Assembly (NCBI GenBank): GCA_003648085.1
Contig: QMOC01000225.1
Coordinates: 1-5,292, forward strand
Source: Chloroflexota bacterium
GTDB lineage: Bacteria; Chloroflexota; Anaerolineae; B4-G1
DNA length: 5,292 nucleotides
Direction of reading: 5' to 3'
Below, one piece after another: positions 1 to 5,292 of the stretch. The translations under genes and the position numbers were made by a program. How positions within the stretch are numbered: the first letter of the stretch is position 1; each line of letters starts with the position of its first letter. The notes beneath the pieces are model-generated. The model saw only the letters and a program-made list of their open reading frames with translations. It ran no database searches and had not been told where the DNA came from.

Positions 1-40
1 GGCGTAAGAGGTTGGGTGTGATGGTAAGTTCGGTATTCAT
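1..40 (-). CDS. Start of a third gene, truncated by the window edge; product unknown
   Basis: An ATG at 40 opens a frame reading MNTELTITPNLLR before the window ends, with no stop. It is preceded by a strong Shine-Dalgarno and begins 13 bases after the methyltransferase stop in the same direction, so I treat it as a real downstream operon gene rather than chance. Thirteen residues are too few to name a family. The call rests on the ribosome binding site and spacing, and could fail if the frame closes soon after the edge. Confidence 0.55.
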   Translation of the reverse strand, partial: MNTELTITPNLLR

Positions 41-48
41 CCCCTGCC

Positions 49-54
49 CCTCCT
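49..54 (-). promoter_or_regulatory. Ribosome binding site of the third gene, overlapping the methyltransferase stop
   Basis: The minus strand reads TGAGGAGG, in which the last base of the methyltransferase stop codon is the first base of AGGAGG. The following ATG at 40 is eight bases away. The arrangement is typical of translational coupling inside an operon. Confidence 0.65.
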
Positions 55-848
55 CACTTGACCAGGTAGACGCCGTATCCACCACCCCCGGCGGCAAAGG
101 ACTTGAGGTCTTCTTCGGTCATCTTCGCCTCAATGCCGTGCCACTCTTCCATCGAGCGGTAGCCCAACTCGTCGGCGTGCCAGGGCTTGACCAGTTCCTT
201 GAAGACTTCCAGCGGGCGGAAGTGAAGTTCTTCTCCCATCTGGCGGTATATCTCTATATGCTTGGCAATAGCTGGGTCTTCTGGATTGCCTACGCCCAAG
301 AAGAAAGCCAGGCAACTTCCCTTATCTGACCAGTCGTAGAGCACGCGCGCGACATGGGCGATGTCTTCATCGCTCATATACATACTCACGCCCCAGTAGA
401 CGAAGGCCACGTGGCGATCGTCGCCCAATATCTCCACGACCTCGGAGCGGTTCAGCAACTCCTCCGGTCGGCGGCAGTCGGCCTGGAAGTAGTAAACGTT
501 GGGCGTATCGCCCAATATCTCCCGCCCGTACTCGACGGTCACCGGGTCGTGGTCGGAGTAGATGATGGTCGTGCCCGGCGCGACGGCGGTGTGGATGTGG
601 TCCATCGTCGGCAGGCCGGAGGCGAAGTCAATGATGGTTCTGAAACCGCGCTCCTCCGTCAGCGTGCGCGCCACGTCCTGGAGACACCAGCGGGAGAGGC
701 GCATCGCTTTGGGTAAGAAAGGTAAAAGTTCTTTGATTTGATCCCCTGCCCGGCGGTCAATCTCGAAGTTGTGATGGCCACCCAGCAGATAGTCGTAGAT
801 GCGGCCGGCGTTGGGCACGCTGGCGTCAACAATGGTTTTTTCGGGCAT
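54..848 (-). CDS. S-adenosylmethionine-dependent methyltransferase, Methyltransf_19 (DUF574) family
   Basis: 264-residue cytoplasmic protein, close to the usual family length and apparently intact. The family N-terminal signature is clear at residues 12-32 (P12, then GRIYDYLLGG at 15-24 and NFEIDR at 27-32). The nucleotide-binding part follows: motif I IIDFASGLPT (72-81), then IIYSDHDPV (95-103) whose acidic residues would bind the cofactor ribose, ADCRRPEELL (123-132), and AFVYWGVSMYMSDED (148-162) in the place where the family has its post-motif acidic loop. The C-terminus ends in a glycine-rich GGGGYGVYLVK strand. The family is assigned as a SAM methyltransferase from its fold; I know of no established general substrate, so the acceptor is left open. 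No signal peptide or membrane segment is present. It lies 129 bases after the sensor gene in the same direction and 13 bases before the next start, suggesting co-expression with that gene. Confidence 0.9.
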   Translation of the reverse strand: MPEKTIVDASVPNAGRIYDYLLGGHHNFEIDRRAGDQIKELLPFLPKAMRLSRWCLQDVARTLTEERGFRTIIDFASGLPTMDHIHTAVAPGTTIIYSDHDPVTVEYGREILGDTPNVYYFQADCRRPEELLNRSEVVEILGDDRHVAFVYWGVSMYMSDEDIAHVARVLYDWSDKGSCLAFFLGVGNPEDPAIAKHIEIYRQMGEELHFRPLEVFKELVKPWHADELGYRSMEEWHGIEAKMTEEDLKSFAAGGGGYGVYLVK

Positions 849-853
849 TTTTT

Positions 854-861
854 CCTCCTTT
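854..861 (-). promoter_or_regulatory. Strong ribosome binding site of the methyltransferase; decides the start
   Basis: The minus strand reads AAAGGAGG, then five A residues, then ATG at 848. This near-perfect Shine-Dalgarno fixes the start at 848 and rules out the in-frame GTG at 911. A short inverted repeat, TTGAT at 860-864 and ATCAA at 874-878, touches the upstream edge of the site and could form a weak hairpin. Confidence 0.9.
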
Positions 862-870
862 GATGGTGAT

Positions 871-900
871 ACTATCAACAGATTTTTGGAACGGATTGAA
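871..900 (-). promoter_or_regulatory. Possible weak sigma-70-like promoter for the methyltransferase
   Basis: On the minus strand TTCAAT (895-900) and GATAGT (871-876) are separated by 18 bases and would start transcription just before the ribosome binding site. The -10 matches consensus at four of six bases and the -35 at only three, so this is a tentative call. If real, the -35 would overlap the GAACGGA repeat pair, a position suited to regulation. Confidence 0.2.
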
Positions 901-959
901 CGGACAAGCACACCTTGGGCAATGTTTTTCCATCCGGTGCAAGCCTGAATCCGTTCAAT
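889..959. repeat. GAACGGA repeat cluster: direct pair plus distant inverted copy
   Basis: The 7-mer GAACGGA occurs at 889-895 and 898-904, a nine-base period, and its reverse complement TCCGTTC at 950-956. The longest arms are a perfect 10-base inverted repeat, ATTGAACGGA at 895-904 and TCCGTTCAAT at 950-959, separated by 45 bases. The first copy can pair as well (889-897 with 948-956, nine bases). The arrangement fits a protein-binding site cluster or a long-loop RNA structure; it is not a classical terminator because the loop is long and no T-run follows. Confidence 0.6.
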
Positions 960-977
960 ATGTTATCACACTCCCGC

Positions 978-3900
978 TCAGTCGTCAACCTGAGGTGGCG
1001 TGCCCAACCAGACAAGTGCATGAGAAGTGCCCAGTGCTTTGCTCAACTCCTGGGCCGTCGTTTTGAGCACGCCTTCGAGATCGGTGGAGGCCCAGACCTT
1101 GGCCGTGACCTCGCGGATGAGCCGCTCACGGCGGGCGCGGCGCTGCACCTCCTCAAAGAGCCGCATACTTTCGAGAGCAACCGCCGCCTGCCCGGCCAGA
1201 GCCCCGTAGAGCCGCACCTCCCGTGCGCTAAAGTCATAAGGCCCTTCCAGTGACTCGACCAGCAGCCAGCCCAGATGCCGCTCGCCGGCGAGCAGGGGAA
1301 CGATGGCAACCGCTTTGATGTCCAGCACATTCAGAAAGACGTGGCGGGAGATCTCGTCCATCTCCGGCGAAGTGGACACGTCCGAGATGACCATGAGATC
1401 GGCGGACATCTTGGCGATGAGAGGAATCTGGGAGACAGTCCAACGGTTGCCGAGCACAGCCGGACGTTCCACCCCCGGCTCCCAGGCAGCCTCAATCTCC
1501 ACGACAGGATTGTCGGGTGGAGTGGTGGGATCTATGAGAGCCAGGACGCAGCGCCCTATCTGCGGCGCGACCACGTGGTCGGTGAAGGCACGCAGCACGT
1601 CATCGGGTGTCTGGGCGACGACGATGGCCCGGCTGGCGCGATAGAGGGCCTCGGTCTCCCGCAGGGCCTCCTGAGTCCGCTCCAGCTGGCGGATGGACTG
1701 AACAGCAATGGCCGCCTGACCGGCAAGACTCATCAGGCCGCGCACCTCGGTTTCGGGAAACTCCGTCGGCTGACCATAGATGGCATTGACGTAACCGATC
1801 CACTGTCCGCCCACCACCAGCGGGACGAAAATGGTGCTGTGTGCTCCAAAACGCCGGCTGTACAGCGCACGCGCGTCCTCATCCAGGCGCGGGTCGTTCT
1901 CCACGTCCTCAATCAAGGTGGGGGCATCAGGGCGCAGGAGCCGGGAAGCCGAAGGAAAGGCCCGCAACGGGTAACGCGGACTGACAGCCTCAGGAGGCAG
2001 GCGCGTCCAGCGGGCGATGGGAATAGACCATTCCGGCATATCATCCCCGATCCAGGGACGGTCGAACAAGTTCAGACTGACGTTACGGTCGGCCTGCCCC
2101 ACAAGCGTATGCTCGCGGAGCACGCTCAAGATATCTTCATAAGTCTGAGCAGCATTGAGAGCAGCACTGGCTTCATAGAGGTTCTCCGTCTCGGACAGCG
2201 CGGCCTGGGTCTCCTGGAACAGGTAGGCATTCTCCACGACCACGCTCAGGCTAGCGGCAATGATCCGCTGGAAGGAGAGGATGTCCTCGTTCAACGGTGG
2301 CTGCTCCCTGTGCCGGCCCAGCGCTATGAGACCCAGAACTCTGTCTCGCGTGATCAAGGGAACAAAAGCGACATCTTGGATTTCGAACCGCCGAACCAGT
2401 TGAACTATCGGGCCACGGACGTGGGAGGGAGCATCGAGGAGGACCTGCTGCTGCCGGGTGTGGACCGCTTTGAACATAACAGGGTTCATCTCGGCGGTGA
2501 TCACAAAGGGGCCAGACGGCGTCACGTCGGCACCGGTGAAGTCATGAATTGCGACGGGCCGCAAAGTCTCCGTTTCGGGATCCCACAGGAAAAGCCCGGA
2601 CGGCATCCTCAACCGGCGTGAGATGACCGCGCCGGCCTGTCGAAGCACGTCCTCAGGGTCGAGCGTCGTGGTAGCAGCCTGGAGTATTTCGTTGACAAGA
2701 GCGCGGCGTTGGGCCTCTGCCTGCATCTCGGCGAACAGACGGGCATTCTCCAGCGCCGCCGCCGCCTGATCCATGAAGGCGGACAGCATCTGCACTTCAT
2801 CATCGGTTATGCGAACCTTTTCACGTTTGTCATAGCCAACCTCGACGACGCCGATAACACGATCACGCATCTTGATGGGCATAAAAACACGCAGAAGTCG
2901 CTCGTGCTCGAACTTGTCCCAAATCTCGCGGTTGAAGCGCTCGTCCCATTCACTGATGATCTCGGTGCGCCCGGTGCGGTAGATGTCGGCCAGGATGTCC
3001 GGATGATCGAGGGGATATTGGGCCATCTGGATCCATTCAGGGAAAACGTCAAACTCCCCGCGCCAGAGGACATGTCGGCAACCAATAGTTCCCGCCGTCT
3101 CGTCCACGGTGGCAATGAGAACATACTCGCTGCCCAATGTCCTATAAACGGCCTCCAGGATGACACGTATCAGAGTCTCTTCATCAAGTGAGGAGGAGAG
3201 GGCCCGGCTCGTCTCGTACAGAGCCCGCACTTGCCGGACAGACTTCTGTGTCTCCTCGAACAGACGGGCGTTCTCCAGCGCCAGCGCCACCTGGCTGCTC
3301 ACCGCCTCGACGAGGGCGACCTCATCGGGCGACCACTCTCGTGCCTCGTCCATCTCCTGGATGCCCAGAGCACCGATGATCTGGTCGCGCAACTTGAGCG
3401 GCATTGCCAGCGCTGCCTCTGCCTCCTCCGGCTCGATGAGGGCGACGGGTTCCCCGCGCTGCAGGGCCAAGTCGAGTGCCGGTGCCGGCAACTTCTCCAC
3501 CGGCACGACGTCAACGCGGTCGTAAACGTAGCCCAATGGGCGCTCCGGCGATGCCAGTTCGGCCCAGGCAGTGGCGCTGTACTCCCCGTAGAGACGGCTC
3601 AACTCGCGCAGCCGCTCCTGCGTCTCGCGGAAGAGGCGGGCGTTCTCGATAGCCACCGCTAACTGATCGGCCATTGTCTGCAAGGTAGCCACGTCTTCCT
3701 CAGTAAAAGCAGCCTCTTCGGTGGACTGCACGTCAAGGACGCCGATGACCTGACCACGCACTTTCAGTGGCAGCGCCATCTCCGAGCGCGTCTCGGGCAG
3801 GTCGGGGTTATCAAAGAAGACGGCGTCCTCGCCGACGTCGAGTGCAATGCGCGGCTCGCCGGTGCCGGCGACGTAACCCACGATACCCACCCGGCCCACC

Positions 3901-5279
3901 GCCAGTTTGTGGCCACGCTCCAACATCCTTTGGCCCCCTTCGCTGGAAGCGGCACGCAAGACAGCGTACTCCCGTGCATCGTCCAGCAGGAAGACGCCGG
4001 CGTGGTAGAAGCCGAACCGCTCTGTGATACGTTCGACGGTGGTGCGCATCAGTTCCTCGACATCGAGCACGGCAGTGGCGTCGCGGGCCACCTCGGCCGC
4101 GGCCTGGAGTTGCAGCGCCCGCCGCTCCAATGCCCGCGTGCGCTCGGCCACCTGCTGCTCCAGGCCGGCGATCAGTTCTTGCAACTGGGTGGCCATCTGA
4201 TTGAATGCATTGCCCAGCGCCTCCAACTCGTCCCCCGTGCGGAGGGCAATACGGTGATCTAGATGTCCGCTGCTCAGAAGCGCCGCCCCCTCCTCCAGTT
4301 GGGCCAACGGACGGACGATGCGCTGCGGCAGCCAGGAGGCCAGCCCCGCGATGGCCAGTACGGCGACCACCAGCAGGCCCACCAGGGACAACCTCATCTG
4401 CCGCAGGCTCGCGTAAGCCTCCGCCGTTGGCAGCTCGACTATGGCGACCCAGGAGGTTCCCTCGATCGGGGCGTAGGCTCCAACGATCCTTTCGCCCTCC
4501 AGACCGGTATACTCCTCTACCCCTGGCTCCGCAATACCCACCTGAATGACCTTTTCCACCACCGCCACATAGTCAATGGGCTTGCCCTGAAGTTGCAGAT
4601 GGCGCGACAGGTCTGTGTGGGCCAGCAGATGTCCCGTCGTATTGATCACGTAAGCATAGCCACGCTCACCGATCTCGACCTCCGCGACCACATCCCACAT
4701 GCGCTTGACACTAACGCGGGCTGCCAGCACGCCCGTCACGTCCCCGGTGACGGGGTCGTAGACCGGCACTGCTATTCCTACCACAGGCAAGCCGCTATGG
4801 GGCGAGATGACCGTTTCCTTGTCCATGTAATCCAAACCCATACGGGCTCGTCGGAAGGCAGCCGTATCCGCCTGGCTGCCCAGTTCCGCCGGAAGGAAGG
4901 TGTGGAAGCGGGAGACCTTTGCTATCTCGTTGCCATCCTGATCCAAAAGCGTGATCTCATCGTAGACCCCCTGCTTGTGAGCCTGCAACCGTTCGAGGGC
5001 CGCCTGCTGCCCGGCTCGCTCCCTGGCCATCAGATCTCCGGTCTGAGCGAAAAGCGCCAGGTCGTTCATAGCGTCCTGGAGATAGGTGGAGATAGGGAGG
5101 GCGATTTCCTCGGCCGTACTCTGCTGGATGTGAAAGACCGCCTGCCTCTGGGCCCGAGTACTGATATTGATCAAGACATAGCCCACAACCAGTAGAGCGA
5201 TGGCAATAGAGAAGACGATGGGCCAACGCACTTTATTGACCAGACTACCTCGGGGTCGCTCCATTCTTTCTGCCACCAT
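978..5279 (-). CDS. Membrane-bound dCache-HAMP multi-GAF sensor protein without a recognisable output domain
   Basis: 1433-residue sensor. After a basic N-terminus comes a transmembrane helix (about 19-38), an extracytoplasmic double-Cache-like region (about 39-295, including GERGYAYVINTTGHLLAHTD at 204-223), a second helix (about 296-317), HAMP (about 318-370, with P324 and GDELEALGNAFNQM) and a coiled coil to about 400. Six GAF units follow, each closed by a helix of the ENARLFxETQ type starting at residues 545, 669, 844, 1016, 1194 and 1370; most also carry the GAF strand motif of the type VIGVLDVQ. GAF unit 2 is short (124 residues between linkers, against 172-178 for units 3-6). Residues 1380-1433 resemble the start of a further GAF and then stop. 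I see no kinase phospho-acceptor His box or ATPase, GGDEF, EAL, PP2C or chemotaxis-signalling region. The family binds small ligands or cyclic nucleotides; ligands here are unknown. The start at 5279 has a modest Shine-Dalgarno six bases upstream; only 13 bases lie beyond it and they contain no in-frame stop, so a longer N-terminus is not excluded, although the membrane topology fits this start well. Confidence 0.93.
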   Translation of the reverse strand: MVAERMERPRGSLVNKVRWPIVFSIAIALLVVGYVLINISTRAQRQAVFHIQQSTAEEIALPISTYLQDAMNDLALFAQTGDLMARERAGQQAALERLQAHKQGVYDEITLLDQDGNEIAKVSRFHTFLPAELGSQADTAAFRRARMGLDYMDKETVISPHSGLPVVGIAVPVYDPVTGDVTGVLAARVSVKRMWDVVAEVEIGERGYAYVINTTGHLLAHTDLSRHLQLQGKPIDYVAVVEKVIQVGIAEPGVEEYTGLEGERIVGAYAPIEGTSWVAIVELPTAEAYASLRQMRLSLVGLLVVAVLAIAGLASWLPQRIVRPLAQLEEGAALLSSGHLDHRIALRTGDELEALGNAFNQMATQLQELIAGLEQQVAERTRALERRALQLQAAAEVARDATAVLDVEELMRTTVERITERFGFYHAGVFLLDDAREYAVLRAASSEGGQRMLERGHKLAVGRVGIVGYVAGTGEPRIALDVGEDAVFFDNPDLPETRSEMALPLKVRGQVIGVLDVQSTEEAAFTEEDVATLQTMADQLAVAIENARLFRETQERLRELSRLYGEYSATAWAELASPERPLGYVYDRVDVVPVEKLPAPALDLALQRGEPVALIEPEEAEAALAMPLKLRDQIIGALGIQEMDEAREWSPDEVALVEAVSSQVALALENARLFEETQKSVRQVRALYETSRALSSSLDEETLIRVILEAVYRTLGSEYVLIATVDETAGTIGCRHVLWRGEFDVFPEWIQMAQYPLDHPDILADIYRTGRTEIISEWDERFNREIWDKFEHERLLRVFMPIKMRDRVIGVVEVGYDKREKVRITDDEVQMLSAFMDQAAAALENARLFAEMQAEAQRRALVNEILQAATTTLDPEDVLRQAGAVISRRLRMPSGLFLWDPETETLRPVAIHDFTGADVTPSGPFVITAEMNPVMFKAVHTRQQQVLLDAPSHVRGPIVQLVRRFEIQDVAFVPLITRDRVLGLIALGRHREQPPLNEDILSFQRIIAASLSVVVENAYLFQETQAALSETENLYEASAALNAAQTYEDILSVLREHTLVGQADRNVSLNLFDRPWIGDDMPEWSIPIARWTRLPPEAVSPRYPLRAFPSASRLLRPDAPTLIEDVENDPRLDEDARALYSRRFGAHSTIFVPLVVGGQWIGYVNAIYGQPTEFPETEVRGLMSLAGQAAIAVQSIRQLERTQEALRETEALYRASRAIVVAQTPDDVLRAFTDHVVAPQIGRCVLALIDPTTPPDNPVVEIEAAWEPGVERPAVLGNRWTVSQIPLIAKMSADLMVISDVSTSPEMDEISRHVFLNVLDIKAVAIVPLLAGERHLGWLLVESLEGPYDFSAREVRLYGALAGQAAVALESMRLFEEVQRRARRERLIREVTAKVWASTDLEGVLKTTAQELSKALGTSHALVWLGTPPQVDD
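2732..2757 (-). repeat. 26-base near-identical DNA repeat at a GAF linker (copy 1)
   Basis: This segment, coding for the ENARLF helix after GAF unit 3, matches the segment at 3257-3282 after GAF unit 2 in 25 of 26 bases. The single difference is a silent base in the Ala codon. It is either a trace of domain duplication or a place where homologous exchange keeps the linkers alike. Confidence 0.75.
3257..3282 (-). repeat. 26-base near-identical DNA repeat at a GAF linker (copy 2)
   Basis: Partner of the segment at 2732-2757, coding for the ENARLF helix after GAF unit 2. The corresponding linker after GAF unit 1 (about 3629-3654) keeps the same protein sequence but differs at more bases, so the likeness between copies 1 and 2 is greater than protein conservation alone would require. 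Confidence 0.75.
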
Positions 5280-5285
5280 AACGCA

Positions 5286-5291
5286 CTCCCT
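5286..5291 (-). promoter_or_regulatory. Ribosome binding site of the sensor gene
   Basis: On the minus strand AGGGAG lies six bases before the ATG at 5279. It supports this start over the in-frame GTG at 5276 and ATG at 5264, which have no better purine-rich stretch before them. The window ends one base upstream, so no promoter can be assessed. Confidence 0.5.
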
Positions 5292-5292
5292 A

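Larger units (their letters stand above)
849..977. other. Intergenic region between sensor and methyltransferase genes
   Basis: This 129-base gap holds the methyltransferase ribosome binding site, a cluster of GAACGGA repeats and a small palindrome. It is visibly more AT-rich than the flanking genes near its methyltransferase end. I find no GC-rich stem followed by a T-run on the minus strand after the sensor stop, so there is no convincing intrinsic terminator and read-through into the methyltransferase is possible. No small ORF with a credible start is apparent. Confidence 0.6.
1161..4067 (-). repeat. Six tandem GAF units inside the sensor gene
   Basis: This tract encodes residues 405 to about 1373 of the sensor. 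The periodicity is visible from the closing helices: ENARLFRETQ, ENARLFEETQ, ENARLFAEMQ, ENAYLFQETQ, QSIRQLERTQ and ESMRLFEEVQ. Preceding strands such as MALPLKVRGQVIGVLDVQ (501-518), MPLKLRDQIIGALGIQ (626-641) and MPIKMRDRVIGVVEVG (800-815) align well. Units 1-3 are most alike; units 4-6 are more diverged, and units 5 and 6 share the LAGQAAxAxxS pattern before the linker. This suggests duplication inside the gene followed by divergence, possibly with units 5 and 6 arising as a separate pair. The unit boundaries are approximate. Confidence 0.85.

Noticed and set aside
12..716. Plus-strand open frames at 12-329 and 354-716
   Set aside because: Both are antisense to the conserved methyltransferase coding sequence, without domains or ribosome binding sites.
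849..911. N-terminal extension of the methyltransferase to a GTG at 911
   Set aside because: The extra 21 residues would be encoded through the ribosome binding site and the repeat cluster, and the family signature begins just after the ATG at 848, which has a near-perfect Shine-Dalgarno.
889..959. Intrinsic terminator after the sensor gene
   Set aside because: The inverted repeat has a 45-base loop, arms that are not GC-rich and no T-run following on the minus strand.
978..1066. Frameshift hiding an output domain at the sensor C-terminus
   Set aside because: The other minus-strand frames near the stop show no kinase or cyclase motifs, and only 129 bases separate the stop from the intact methyltransferase, too few for such a domain.
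1275..2621. Long plus-strand open frame of 448 codons inside the sensor gene
   Set aside because: It lies entirely antisense to the sensor's GAF domains, shows no recognisable domain and no credible ribosome binding site, and its composition is what GC-rich coding DNA gives on the opposite strand.
4263..5195. Plus-strand open frame of 310 codons
   Set aside because: It is antisense to the Cache, membrane and HAMP regions of the sensor, which are clearly real; the translation is rich in Gln, Arg and His without any domain pattern.

Overview
The window carries two complete genes and the first codons of a third, all on the minus strand and therefore read from the right edge towards the left. 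The sequence is GC-rich and densely coding, and I see no RNA gene, mobile element or CRISPR array. The large multi-GAF sensor closely resembles proteins I associate with Chloroflexota (Anaerolineae-like bacteria). The Methyltransf_19 (DUF574) enzyme is a family best known from Actinobacteria but also present in Chloroflexota. The taxonomic call is inference from protein style; there is no marker gene here.

Layout in order of transcription. (1) 978-5279 encodes a 1433-residue membrane sensor: an N-terminal transmembrane helix, an extracytoplasmic double-Cache-like domain, a second transmembrane helix, HAMP, a coiled coil, then six tandem GAF units joined by recurring ENARLF-type helices. It ends in a short stretch resembling the start of another GAF. 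No kinase, cyclase, phosphatase or chemotaxis output domain is visible. (2) 849-977 is a 129-base intergenic stretch with a three-copy 7-mer GAACGGA (two direct, one inverted), a small palindrome and a strong ribosome binding site. (3) 54-848 encodes a 264-residue S-adenosylmethionine-dependent methyltransferase of the Methyltransf_19 family. (4) From base 40 to the left edge a third reading frame begins only 13 bases after the methyltransferase stop, with its own Shine-Dalgarno overlapping that stop, so it is probably translated from the same message.

Working hypothesis (inference): the membrane protein senses an external ligand through its Cache domain and further signals through its GAF domains, and passes this on by protein-protein contact, because it has no enzymatic output of its own. 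The methyltransferase and the truncated third gene form a tight pair. Whether they share a transcript with the sensor or have their own promoter in the 129-base gap cannot be decided from sequence alone. The substrate of the methyltransferase is unknown.
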